Shown: positions 55,690 through 64,000 of the stretch, piece after piece
How positions within the stretch are numbered: the stretch's first letter is position 1
Layout of the letters: every line of letters begins with the position of its first letter
Notes under the pieces: generated by a model
Seen by the model: the letters and a program-made list of their open reading frames with translations, nothing else
Database searches by the model: none
What the model was told of the DNA's origin: nothing
Program-made: the position numbers and the translations under genes
DNA from: Pseudomonadota bacterium
GTDB taxonomy: Bacteria; Pseudomonadota; Alphaproteobacteria; Puniceispirillales; Puniceispirillaceae
Reading direction: 5' to 3'
NCBI GenBank assembly: GCA_027620495.1
Contig: JAQCEA010000002.1
Location: 1-64,000 of the forward strand
Length of the DNA: 64,000 bases

Positions 55690-58026
55690 GTGACTGAAAT
55701 ACCAATGGGCAGCCGCGATGATATGCATGCAGGCGGGGGTACAGGCGGAACTACCAGCAGTCCGGTGGCCTTTCCAATTGATGCAAAAGACCTAGGCGCG
55801 GTGACAATCAGCCCAACCGGATCATTTGAAGCCGGCAGCTATCAAACCTTTACCCTGACCTATACCGCCGGAAAATTTGGCATTGATGATTCTGGGTCCA
55901 TGCGGGTTTGTTTCCGCTTTGCCAGTGATCAGACGCGGCCGCAATTTGAAGACCCGGCAGGCCCCAATTACACCACCATTACCGCATCAAATAATGCGGT
56001 GCTGAATTATCATTATGACCCGAAAGGCAATGTGCGGCCATGGGACCGAACCCTCTATATCAAGGTTGTGCGGGGGTTCCTGCGCGAGGGTGATACCATC
56101 ACGATTGTCTTTGGTGATCGTTCCGGCGGGTCGCCGGGCATGCGCTTGCAAACATTTTGCGAGGAAAGTTATGAATTTCATACCTTAATCGACCCCATCG
56201 CAACATTTTGTTACCAGCCAATGCCGGACCAGCCGGTGATCAAAATTGTGCCAGGCAAGCCGGAACGTTTCTTGGCGGTGGCACCAACCATCCGGGCGGT
56301 GGGTGAGCCATTTGATGTCAAATTTAAAGGCGAGGATAAATGGGGCAATCCATCTGATCAATGTGACTGCCAGTTCTATTTGCGGGCAACGCATCAGGTG
56401 GATGGATTGCCGGAAAAAGTAACGCTAGCCCCAGGGCAGTTTGCGGGTGTTATTTCTGGTCTGCGGGTGCATGAACCAGCTGATTTTGTGATCGAATTTT
56501 TCGATGATACAGGCGCTTTTTTATGTGCAACAAACCCCATCCGTATCGAAAATGCGCCTGTATCGCGGCATTTTTGGGGGGATTTGCATGGCCAATCTGA
56601 AGAAACCATTGGCACAGGTACTGCCGAGGCTTATTTCAGATTTGCCCGCGATTACGCATTTGTCGATATCACCGGTCATCAGGGCAATGATTTTCAAATC
56701 ACAACCGCATTCTGGAAGCATCTTGATGATTTGTGCGCGGCATTTAATGAGGACGGTAAATTCATTGCAATCCCGGGGTATGAATGGTCTGGCAATACCG
56801 GGCTTGGTGGCGACCGCAATATTTATTTTCCAAATGAAGGGCGGGTGTTACGGCGGTCATCGCATGCGCTGGTCAGCGATCATTCAGATATATATACAGA
56901 CTGTAATTCGGCGGCTGAATTATTTGCCGCCTTTGCTGATAATGATGAATCTGACGTTGTTGTTTATGCGCATTGCGGCGGGCGCTATGCCGATATTGAA
57001 CTGGCGCATGACGGGCGTTTTGAAAAAGCCATGGAAGTCCATTCCAGTTGGGGGACGTTTGAATGGTTGGCTCAAGATGCGTTTCGCTTGGGGTACCGGG
57101 TGGGTATTGTCGCCAATTCAGATGGCCATAAAGGCAGGCCGGGTGCCAGCTATCCGGGGGCGGCATTGTTTGGCGCTGTTGGCGGATTGACCTGTTTTCT
57201 GGTGCCGGAACTGAGCCGTCAATCGATTCTAGATGCCATTCGCAAGCGGCATCATTATGCGACAACTGGCGGTGCGCATGGGCGGCCTCTGGTCACGCTT
57301 TCTGCCGCATTTTCCAAACCGGCAACCATTTACCATGATGATCCGCGACATAGCCAACAATCAGGCCATAGCGCCACCACAGCGATGATGGGTGATATTG
57401 TTCATTTGCCAGATGGCGATATGACCCTAGACGTCGATTTAACCTGCAGTACGCCAATCGAACGTGTGGATATTTTTAATGGATTGGACCTTGTAGAAAC
57501 CATCAGGCCCTACCGTCAAGAAGAGCTTGGCAACCGCATTCGTGTTGTCTGGGAAGGGGCAGAATATCGGGGCCGGTTCCGCCAAGTGATCTGGGATGGA
57601 TCGGCCTTTTTGTCAGATAATGAAATCATCACGGCAACACCAATCAATTTTTTTAATAAAGATAAAACGCTGGACCAAATTGGGCCAAATGAATTGCGCT
57701 GGAAGGCGCTGACCACTGGCAATATTGGCGGTTTTGATATCACGCTGGCGGACGCTTATAATGGCACGTTGAAGATTGAAACACCATTGATCAAAGCCGG
57801 GGTACCGATTGAAGATATTGGGTTTGAAGATGAAGTGTTTGATAATAGTGGGGTGTTGCCGCGCTATTTAAAGCTGTTCAGGCTGCCTAGTGAAAATCCA
57901 CATAAAGCCATGCGATTCAGCCGGACAATTGATTTGTCATCATCTGGTGACAATCCGATTTTCATTCGGGTGACACAAGAAGATGGCACATTGGTCTGGA
58001 CCAGTCCGATCTACGCCTATCGCTAG
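55690..58026 (+). CDS. DUF3604 domain protein (PHP-like metal site)
   Basis: A 778-residue protein of the DUF3604 family, function unknown, from a GTG start with GAGGG upstream. The N-terminal part (about 1-290) is beta-rich. The central region has metal-ligand motifs resembling PHP phosphoesterases: FWGDLHGQSEETIGTG, GYEWSG, VYAHCGGRYAD, EVHSSWGTFEW and NSDGHKGRPGASYPG. A C-terminal beta region follows. No signal peptide is seen, so it may be cytoplasmic. It is probably co-transcribed with the TauE/SafE permease, suggesting breakdown of an imported or exported small anion, which is inference. Confidence 0.85.
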   Translation: MTEIPMGSRDDMHAGGGTGGTTSSPVAFPIDAKDLGAVTISPTGSFEAGSYQTFTLTYTAGKFGIDDSGSMRVCFRFASDQTRPQFEDPAGPNYTTITASNNAVLNYHYDPKGNVRPWDRTLYIKVVRGFLREGDTITIVFGDRSGGSPGMRLQTFCEESYEFHTLIDPIATFCYQPMPDQPVIKIVPGKPERFLAVAPTIRAVGEPFDVKFKGEDKWGNPSDQCDCQFYLRATHQVDGLPEKVTLAPGQFAGVISGLRVHEPADFVIEFFDDTGAFLCATNPIRIENAPVSRHFWGDLHGQSEETIGTGTAEAYFRFARDYAFVDITGHQGNDFQITTAFWKHLDDLCAAFNEDGKFIAIPGYEWSGNTGLGGDRNIYFPNEGRVLRRSSHALVSDHSDIYTDCNSAAELFAAFADNDESDVVVYAHCGGRYADIELAHDGRFEKAMEVHSSWGTFEWLAQDAFRLGYRVGIVANSDGHKGRPGASYPGAALFGAVGGLTCFLVPELSRQSILDAIRKRHHYATTGGAHGRPLVTLSAAFSKPATIYHDDPRHSQQSGHSATTAMMGDIVHLPDGDMTLDVDLTCSTPIERVDIFNGLDLVETIRPYRQEELGNRIRVVWEGAEYRGRFRQVIWDGSAFLSDNEIITATPINFFNKDKTLDQIGPNELRWKALTTGNIGGFDITLADAYNGTLKIETPLIKAGVPIEDIGFEDEVFDNSGVLPRYLKLFRLPSENPHKAMRFSRTIDLSSSGDNPIFIRVTQEDGTLVWTSPIYAYR

Positions 58027-58168
58027 TCTCGGCGGCTTGAAAAAAAGCGAGATTGCCCGTCGGTTAGGGTTTCAAGACATCAATTCTTATTATCGGTTGG
58101 CACAGCGTTGGCAGGTCTGACCGATCCAGCCAATGGGTCACCTGATCCCAGCATATTGTAGTTTCAAT

Positions 58169-59275
58169 TTATGCTTGTGGGCGTTTTGTTTGGTCGCGTG
58201 TTTTTGCGATGATGAAAGGAAGCCCAAAAAACACCATCATCACCCGAACGGTGTGATGAAAGGCCACAAAGGCAATATCAAATCCAAATATGAGCGCCAG
58301 CAACGTGACCTCATATAACCCGCCCGGGATAAAGGCCAGTAACAGTTTCATGAAATCAATGCTGGTCCATGATGCAAGGACTATGGCTGTTAGGCCATAG
58401 GTCGATAAGACAATAACGGCGCTGATCATGGCGTCTCGCAAGTAACCAGCCAGCTCTAAAAACGGAACTTTAGCAAGTCGCGCCCCGACTGCCCCGCCAA
58501 TTGTAAGCTGGGCCATAATGACAAATTCGCTCATCCGCGGGATATCAATAATACCAAGGATATGTAAAGTGGAACTCAAGATAAGCGGCCCAACAAGATG
58601 CGGCATCGGCAATTTGCAAAGACGTGCAATTGGCAGGGCAATCACTGAAACTGCGACAAACAAAAATACTGTGCCTAGCGGTAAATCCAGCAAAGACGGC
58701 ATTGCCAGTAACGCGGCATTTGATGCCGCCACGGCATCTTGTCCCTGCATGATGGCAAGGATTAAGGGCGTCGAACAAAATACCAGTGCGACGCGCACCA
58801 AGTGAAATAACGCAACAACATAATCTTTGTCTACAAGGTCGCGGCTGATCGTGATGACTTCGGCCTGACCGCCCGGGATGCAGCCAAGCAATGCCAGCAT
58901 AAAATCATAGCGGCGGATGCGGATCAAAAAAAACAAACCGGCCAATGTGGCCAAAATGGTGGCCGCAATCATGGCGGTTATGGTTGCGGCCCAGTCATGC
59001 ATCTGTGCCATGGTGTCGGGGCCAAAATTAGCGCCAATCAATGTGCCAAGACCCAACACAACCGGCACATGAAACCAGCGTGGTACGCCAAGATTATTTT
59101 GCACTGGCTTGACCGTTGCCCCGACGCACCAGACGCCAAATAAACTGCCAAGAAGAAATGGTGCTGGCAAACCAAGATATTGGCAAAAAAACCCGGTGGT
59201 GACGGCAATGACAAATGTTGTGACAATCGACTTTATGTCCGACAACAACAAGTTGGTCCTAGCAGGGGTCATCAT
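58169..59275 (-). CDS. AbrB family (ammonia monooxygenase-like) transporter
   Basis: A 368-residue integral membrane protein of the AbrB/YkgB type (PF05145, not the AbrB DNA-binding regulator). The two halves are internal duplicates: CIPGGQAEVITISRDL...ALFHLVRV and FIPGGLYEVTLLALIF...AFHHTVRV. Transport of small organic acids or quaternary amines has been suggested for the family; the substrate is unknown. It lies 42 bases downstream of the GntR regulator on the same strand and divergent from tcuAB, so it may move the substrate of TcuA. Confidence 0.85.
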   Translation of the reverse strand: MMTPARTNLLLSDIKSIVTTFVIAVTTGFFCQYLGLPAPFLLGSLFGVWCVGATVKPVQNNLGVPRWFHVPVVLGLGTLIGANFGPDTMAQMHDWAATITAMIAATILATLAGLFFLIRIRRYDFMLALLGCIPGGQAEVITISRDLVDKDYVVALFHLVRVALVFCSTPLILAIMQGQDAVAASNAALLAMPSLLDLPLGTVFLFVAVSVIALPIARLCKLPMPHLVGPLILSSTLHILGIIDIPRMSEFVIMAQLTIGGAVGARLAKVPFLELAGYLRDAMISAVIVLSTYGLTAIVLASWTSIDFMKLLLAFIPGGLYEVTLLALIFGFDIAFVAFHHTVRVMMVFFGLPFIIAKTRDQTKRPQA

Positions 59276-59317
59276 GTTTTCACCTTAATCGATACGCTAG
59301 CGAGGCTGAATCCAGAC

Positions 59318-60031
59318 TTAATCCAGAGTGGCGCGTTGCTGATTGGCAATGATTTGCAGGCGGGCTTTTGCCGCGTTGCGAAGATGGCGTTTGGCGGCGG
59401 CTTCAGCGTCGTCGGCCTGTCCTGATTGAATGGCGCCATTAATCGCATCATGTTCAATGGCGATTTCGTGAATGCGGGCCGGCAGGCTATAGGCGGTCGG
59501 GCCAAGCAACACCATGATCTGGCTTAAACGCTCAAGTGCCTCGAGAAGAAAACCATTATGGCTGGCCAGGAAAATACCGTGATGAAACTTGCTGTTCATC
59601 CGCGCCAGATCAGCGGCTGGTGCCTGATTTTTGATCAGCTTTGTCTCATTGGTTCGGATTTCGTCGATGAATAATTTTTCTGCCGGGCTGGCACCAATGG
59701 CGGCAAGGCGGGCCGCCATCCCCTCTAGCGTGGCGCGCATTTCATATAAAGCGTGAATATCGTGATAGGCCAGAACACGCACCTGCAAACTGCCGCCTTC
59801 ACCAGTTTCAACAATGCCTTCTGCCTTGAGCGCGGCAACAGCCTCGCGAAGTGGGGTACGGCTAAATCCAAGCTGTTTGCCAAGTTCTGTTTCGGTATAG
59901 CGGGCGCCGGGTGCCACGTCGCCTGCGGTGATGGCGGTCAACAACATGTGACGAATATGACGCGTTGCCGACAGGCTGTCGCCATATGTCTGCCTGACTG
60001 TCAGACTATGCTGCGTCCAATCAATTGACAT
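59318..60031 (-). CDS. GntR family transcriptional regulator (FCD domain)
   Basis: A 237-residue regulator. The N-terminal winged helix (about 25-90) has YTETELGKQLGFSRTPLREAVAAL, and the C-terminal all-helical FCD ligand domain (about 95-225) contains LYEMRATLEGMAARLA and FHHGIFLASHN. FCD regulators usually sense small organic acids. It is divergent from tcuA with 75 bases between, holding two operator-like boxes, and is probably co-transcribed with the AbrB-type transporter. No strong ribosome-binding site precedes the ATG. Confidence 0.9.
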   Translation of the reverse strand: MSIDWTQHSLTVRQTYGDSLSATRHIRHMLLTAITAGDVAPGARYTETELGKQLGFSRTPLREAVAALKAEGIVETGEGGSLQVRVLAYHDIHALYEMRATLEGMAARLAAIGASPAEKLFIDEIRTNETKLIKNQAPAADLARMNSKFHHGIFLASHNGFLLEALERLSQIMVLLGPTAYSLPARIHEIAIEHDAINGAIQSGQADDAEAAAKRHLRNAAKARLQIIANQQRATLD

Positions 60032-60068
60032 GGCTGTTAGTTGACATTATCGCCTCTCCCGATTTACA

Positions 60069-60088
60069 TTGTATGCAATTGTATACAT
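60069..60088. promoter_or_regulatory. Two tandem GntR operator-like boxes
   Basis: TTGTATGCAA (60069-60078) and TTGTATACAT (60079-60088) abut each other; each is a near-perfect dyad, and the second holds the palindrome TGTATACA. Boxes of the TTGTATACAA kind are typical for FCD-type GntR regulators. They end six bases before the tcuA ribosome-binding site. Confidence 0.72.
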
Positions 60089-60106
60089 TTGATCAAGAGG
60101 GTTCAT

Positions 60107-61519
60107 TTGCCATCCGAACACGCGCATCTGTCTGACACGCTATGGGATGTCATTGTTATGGGCGGTGGCAATGCTGGCGTTTGTGCGGCGATCAGCGCGG
60201 CCGAGCGCGATTGCAACGTATTGGTTGTAGAGGCGGCCCCGGCTGATATGCGCGGCGGCAACACACGCCATACTCGCAATTTACGAGCGATGCATGATGC
60301 ACCGACAGATGTGCTTACCGACCGGTATAGTTTCGAAGAATATTGGGATGATCTGATGCGGGTGACAAAAGGGGTCACCAACAATGATTTGGCTGAAGTC
60401 GCGTTGCGCGGGTCTGCTGGGTTGACACAATGGCTTGGTGCGCGCGGGGTGCGATTTCAGGCGGCTTTGTCAGGCACGCTTAATCTAGGGCGAACCAACG
60501 CCTTTTTTCTTGGCGGGGGGAGGGCGATGCTGAACGCATTATGCCGCCATGCTGAAAGCGTTGGCGTAAAATTTATCTATGAGGCGCATGTTGATGATGT
60601 CTGCATAACAAATGGATTTTGCGAGGCTGTGACGGTGTCTTGTCAAGGGCATGATCTGACCCTGCCATGCAAACAATTGGTTGCCGCGGCTGGCGGGTTT
60701 GAGGCCAATCTTGATTGGCTCGCAGAAGGCTGGGGGGCTGCGGCCAAAAATTTTCTGGTGCGCGGCACACCTTATAACAAAGGCAAAGTGTTGCGGGCGC
60801 TTCTTGACAATGGTGCGATGCCAGTTGGCGCGCTTGATCAATGTCATGCGGTGGCGATTGATGCACGGGCGCCAAAATATGATGGCGGTATTGCCAGCCG
60901 TCTTGATGCGGTGCCATTTGCCGTTGTGCTAAATAAAAATGCCCAACGATTTTATGATGAGGGCGAGGATTTCTGGCCAAAACGTTATGCAATATGGGGG
61001 CGTTTGGTCGCTGGCCAGCCAGATCAGATTGCTTATGCGATAATCGATTCACAAGGTGTAAACCGCTTTATGCCGTCTGTATTCACACCAATTATGGACA
61101 ATACCATCAAAGGGCTGGCACAACAGCTAGGCCTGCCGCCAGACGCAACACGCAGCACCATTGACGCCTATAATGCGGCCTGTCCGGCAGGTGAAATCGA
61201 CCAATCTATTTTAGATGGCCAAGCCACCAACGGGCTGACCCCTGACAAAACAAACTGGGCCACCCCGATCAACAAACCGCCATTTTACGGCTATCCATTG
61301 CGCCCCGGCATTACCTTTACCTATATGGGCGTTGCGGTGAATGAACGCGCCCAAGTGCTGATGGCGGATGGTCGGCCGTTTGCCAATATGTTTGCAGCAG
61401 GTGAAATTATGGCGGGCAATATTTTGGGGCAGGGCTATCTTGCCGGCATTGGCATGACAATTGGTGGTGTGTTTGGACGCATCGCCGGCGAGGAGGCAGC
61501 GCGTGTCCTTAATAAATAA
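60107..61519 (+). CDS. tcuA: FAD-dependent tricarballylate dehydrogenase TcuA
   Basis: A 470-residue flavoprotein of the fumarate reductase/succinate dehydrogenase group. The FAD motif is VIVMGGGNAGVCAAISAAE; RGGNTRHTRNLRAMHD and the C-terminal AAGEIMAGNILGQGYLAGIG match TcuA, which oxidises tricarballylate to cis-aconitate. Start: TTG 60107 has GAGG at ideal spacing (60097-60100), and homology begins soon after (SDTLWDVIVMGG); the open frame from 60041 crosses the operators. It overlaps tcuB by 17 bases. Confidence 0.88.
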   Translation: MPSEHAHLSDTLWDVIVMGGGNAGVCAAISAAERDCNVLVVEAAPADMRGGNTRHTRNLRAMHDAPTDVLTDRYSFEEYWDDLMRVTKGVTNNDLAEVALRGSAGLTQWLGARGVRFQAALSGTLNLGRTNAFFLGGGRAMLNALCRHAESVGVKFIYEAHVDDVCITNGFCEAVTVSCQGHDLTLPCKQLVAAAGGFEANLDWLAEGWGAAAKNFLVRGTPYNKGKVLRALLDNGAMPVGALDQCHAVAIDARAPKYDGGIASRLDAVPFAVVLNKNAQRFYDEGEDFWPKRYAIWGRLVAGQPDQIAYAIIDSQGVNRFMPSVFTPIMDNTIKGLAQQLGLPPDATRSTIDAYNAACPAGEIDQSILDGQATNGLTPDKTNWATPINKPPFYGYPLRPGITFTYMGVAVNERAQVLMADGRPFANMFAAGEIMAGNILGQGYLAGIGMTIGGVFGRIAGEEAARVLNK

Positions 61520-62672
61520 TCTTGATCACCCTGTATCGCATGACGTTGATTTGCGGGCTATGCTGGACCCATCGGCCACCGCCGAGGTCAGCCGGATCAT
61601 GCAGATCTGCAATGCGTGTCGCTATTGCGAGGGGTTTTGCGCGGTATTTCCGGCGATGGAACGGCGGCGCTTGTTTGCTGAAGGTGATGTTAGCTATCTG
61701 GCCAATCTGTGTCACAATTGCGGGGCTTGTTATCATGCTTGCCAATATGCACCGCCGCATGAATTTGCCGTCAATGTACCGGTGGCCATGGCGGCGGCGC
61801 GGGCAAGTAGCTATGCAGCCTATGCCTGGCCGGGGCCGTTGGCTGGGCTGTTTCACCGCAATGGCATGATCGTCAGTGTGGTGATGGCCATTGGTCTGGC
61901 GGTGACTGTGGGTCTGATGCTGGCGATGATCGCACCAGAATTGTTTTGGGGCGTGCATATTGGTGCAGGTGCTTTTTACAAGGTGATGCCGCATAAAATT
62001 ATGGCGGCAATTCCAATAGGCATCACGGCATTTGCCATGGCGGCGATGGTGATGGGGTGGCGCCGCTATTGGCGGCATACCGGCGCGGTATGGGGCGGCT
62101 GGCGATCGCTGTTTGATGCGATATCTGCGGTGGTGGCGTTGCGGCATCTTGGCGGTGAAACGGCGGCAGGCTGGCGCGGTGGGGCGGGGTGTCATACATC
62201 TGATGACCGGTCGAGTAACGCACGCCGCATCTATCATCAGCTCACAATGTATGGGTTTTTGCTGTGTTTTGCTTCAACCTCGGTTGGCACACTCTATCAT
62301 TACGCCTTTGGGTGGGAAGCCCCTTATGGATTATTGTCATTGCCGGTCATTCTGGGGACGGTTGGTGGGGTGATTTTATGCGTGGGAACGGCGGGGTTAT
62401 TTATCGAAAAGCGCCGCATGCATCCAGCGGTAAGTTATAACAATGCTGGCGGTATGGATTATGCATTTATCGCGATTTTATTTCTTGTCAGCTTTACCGG
62501 TTTGGTGTTGCTGGCGCTACGAAGCACCAGCTTTATGGGGCTGACGCTGGCCATTCATCTTGGGTTTGTTTATAGCTTTTTCCTGATTATGCCCTATTCA
62601 AAATTTGTGCATGGGCTCTATCGCTTTGCCGCATTGATTGCGAGTGGAAGCGAGACTAGACGGTCCCGATAG
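61503..62672 (+). CDS. tcuB: Tricarballylate utilization 4Fe-4S/membrane protein TcuB
   Basis: TcuB, 389 residues, takes electrons from reduced TcuA and passes them to the membrane quinone pool. Two Cys clusters lie at the N-terminus (CNACRYCEGFC and CHNCGACYHACQYAPPHEF). About six membrane segments with His residues suitable for heme follow. The start GTG 61503 has GGAGG six bases upstream; the frame is open from 61461 inside tcuA, without homology. The 17-base overlap suggests coupled translation. Confidence 0.9.
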   Translation: MSLINNLDHPVSHDVDLRAMLDPSATAEVSRIMQICNACRYCEGFCAVFPAMERRRLFAEGDVSYLANLCHNCGACYHACQYAPPHEFAVNVPVAMAAARASSYAAYAWPGPLAGLFHRNGMIVSVVMAIGLAVTVGLMLAMIAPELFWGVHIGAGAFYKVMPHKIMAAIPIGITAFAMAAMVMGWRRYWRHTGAVWGGWRSLFDAISAVVALRHLGGETAAGWRGGAGCHTSDDRSSNARRIYHQLTMYGFLLCFASTSVGTLYHYAFGWEAPYGLLSLPVILGTVGGVILCVGTAGLFIEKRRMHPAVSYNNAGGMDYAFIAILFLVSFTGLVLLALRSTSFMGLTLAIHLGFVYSFFLIMPYSKFVHGLYRFAALIASGSETRRSR

Positions 62673-62711
62673 CATCATTAAAGTCACATCTGTGTTTTGA
62701 GGATGGAAGGT

Positions 62712-63356
62712 ATGCAGTTTGATTTGGCAACAATTGGCGATGTTCTGCAGATCGTTTTTGCTGACATAATTCTGTCGGGCGACAATGCCCTCGTGATTGG
62801 CATGGCGGCAGCCGGGCTGGCGGCGAACCAACGCAAAAAAGCGATTGCAATTGGTATGGCGATGGCGGCTGGCATGCGGATATTGTTTGCCATTATCGCC
62901 ACCTATTTGCTGGCGATTAAGGGCATTTTGCTGATTGGTGGGCTGTTGCTCAGCTGGGTATGCTGGCGGTTTTATCTTGATCTGAAGGCATTTAATCAAG
63001 TGTCAGTTGATACCATCCAGTCATCTGAAACCGGCGCCGAATCCGGCGGTGAAGAAAAATCGGAAAAAAGTTTTTGGCGGGCGCTGGTCACGATTTTGGT
63101 GGCTGATGTATCGATGTCGATTGATAACATTGTCGCTGTTGCCGCCATTGCGCGTGACAATACCGAATTGCTGATCTTCGGCTTGGCACTGGCCATTGCC
63201 TTTATGGCGTTTTTTGCCTCGCTGATTATGCGGGTGATGGTGCGCTATCGCTTGCTGTCATATTTTGGATTGTTGTTTCTGGTCTATCTAGCGGCGGCGA
63301 TGCTGTATGATGGCATGGTGGAAATGTCTTGGATTCCGCCTCTATTTGGTGTGTAA
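62712..63356 (+). CDS. TerC family membrane protein
   Basis: A 214-residue integral membrane protein of the TerC/YjbE type with about seven hydrophobic segments. The two acidic family motifs are IILSGDNALVIGMAA and VSMSIDNIVAVAAIA, which may bind metal. Members export manganese or calcium, for example to load secreted enzymes; tellurite resistance is not a safe inference. ATG 62712 (MQFDLATIGD) is preferred over two upstream in-frame starts. It lies 39 bases after tcuB. Confidence 0.85.
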   Translation: MQFDLATIGDVLQIVFADIILSGDNALVIGMAAAGLAANQRKKAIAIGMAMAAGMRILFAIIATYLLAIKGILLIGGLLLSWVCWRFYLDLKAFNQVSVDTIQSSETGAESGGEEKSEKSFWRALVTILVADVSMSIDNIVAVAAIARDNTELLIFGLALAIAFMAFFASLIMRVMVRYRLLSYFGLLFLVYLAAAMLYDGMVEMSWIPPLFGV

Positions 63357-63591
63357 ACAGGTACGGTCGGGATGACGTATCTAAAGATATTGATTTTGTC
63401 CTTGAGCAATCTATGTTGGTCCCGGTAGTGGGGTGAGCGCTTACGTGCTTGTACTCATTCATCGCATTGTGGCTTTCCACCAATATTTATGGTCAATAAG
63501 GGTTGAAAGTTGGCAATTACCTATCTGAAGAAGGAAGGCCATAGAACCACCGCAGATGCGCGGTTGCGAGAATATTTTCTGGGAGAAAATC

Positions 63592-64000
63592 TTGGCTAAT
63601 GTGTCGAAAGCTCTATTTTCGGTAGCTGGTAAAACCGCGCTGATCACTGGTGGTGGCAGTGGTCTTGGCGCTTTTATCGCCACGGCATTATCTGATGCTG
63701 GTGCACGGGTGTTACTTGTTGGTCGGCGCTTGGAGCGGTTGCAGGAAACGCTGGGTAATCGTGATGGGGCTTGTTTTGCCCTTGATCTAACAACAGATCA
63801 AGCAAGCGTAAATTTGTATCATCAGGTGGCTACACAAAATGATATGCCCGACATTGTTATCAACGCCGCTGGCATCAACCCGCGGATACATGCGGATGAT
63901 ATTGATGAAGCCAGCTGGGTAGGTTCTGTCCATTTGAATTTGAATGTGCCTTTTTTGGTAGCTCAAAAATTTGTTCCGCACATGAAAGCGCAATCATGGG
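63592..64000 (+). CDS. Short-chain dehydrogenase/reductase (partial)
   Basis: The first 136 codons of an SDR enzyme, cut by the window end. The cofactor motif TALITGGGSGLGAFIA, the Asp loop (CFALDLTT) and INAAGINPR (the NNAG equivalent) are seen; the catalytic Ser-Tyr-Lys lies beyond the edge. TTG 63592 has GGGAG at good spacing, and homology starts at KALFSVAGKTALITG; an in-frame ATG at 63556 lacks a ribosome-binding site. Substrate unknown. Confidence 0.85.
   Translation, partial: MANVSKALFSVAGKTALITGGGSGLGAFIATALSDAGARVLLVGRRLERLQETLGNRDGACFALDLTTDQASVNLYHQVATQNDMPDIVINAAGINPRIHADDIDEASWVGSVHLNLNVPFLVAQKFVPHMKAQSW

Overview
The window is a chromosomal segment of moderate GC, almost wholly protein-coding. 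It most likely comes from a marine alphaproteobacterium. Pointers are the ChvI/ChvG two-component pair, an FYDLN-acid (TIGR02300) protein, a GST-fold protein resembling FzlA, the AddA/AddB nuclease, and the aroA-cmk-rpsA-ihfB and trpF-trpB-trpA-accD-folC gene orders. The catabolic genes (betaine-type transporter remnant, phytanoyl-CoA dioxygenase family, tricarballylate-type oxidation, GMC oxidoreductase) would suit a SAR116-like or similar oceanic lineage, but this placement is inference. I saw no prophage, transposase, CRISPR array or integron.

Layout. 1-3705: the 3' end of polA, chvI, chvG and rapZ. 3805-12697: ahcY, tsaE, addB, addA and trxA. 12735-22693 (minus strand): one long housekeeping block, read in transcription order as aroA, cmk, rpsA, ihfB, lapA, trpF, trpB, trpA, accD, folC. 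22969-24626: FYDLN protein, tRNA-Ala(GGC) and a PhyH dioxygenase. 24662-28243 (minus strand): an RNase D-type exonuclease, the LPS-transport genes lptC, lptA and lptB, then ptsN. 28488-31015 (minus strand): a decayed BCCT transporter, an unrecognised protein and tRNA-Leu(CAG). 31328-42797: NDUFA9-like epimerase, uppP, gltD-gltB, an acetyltransferase, the FzlA-like gene, a hydrolase and a glycosyltransferase. 42964-49957: the classical thrS-infC-rpmI-rplT-pheS-pheT translation cluster. 49982-64000: an accessory stretch with a frameshifted fragment, an RraA-like/cupin pair, a probable Zur-controlled znuA, a GMC oxidoreductase, a TauE/SafE permease, a DUF3604 protein, a divergent GntR + AbrB-type transporter / tcuA-tcuB locus, a TerC protein and a truncated SDR.

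How the genes fit together. ChvIG-RapZ and PtsN are remnants of the alphaproteobacterial nitrogen-PTS network, but hprK, the EIIA and HPr genes, rpoN and hpf are missing from their usual positions. LptC, LptA and LptB serve lipopolysaccharide export. GltBD, TrpFBA, AroA and AccD cover central biosynthesis. TcuA and TcuB form an FAD dehydrogenase and its electron-transfer partner; a divergently encoded GntR regulator has two 10-bp operator-like boxes in the shared promoter region.

The strongest unusual signal is the start of infC. The gene appears to begin at an AUA codon (45011) with a well-placed GGAG, and a 12-codon open reading frame with its own very strong ribosome-binding site ends 17 bases inside it. 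This looks like a translational control device for initiation factor IF3. No single obviously new multi-gene system is present. The better leads are this infC leader, the histidine in the RapZ P-loop, the eroded PTS-Ntr loci and the unrecognised protein beside tRNA-Leu.
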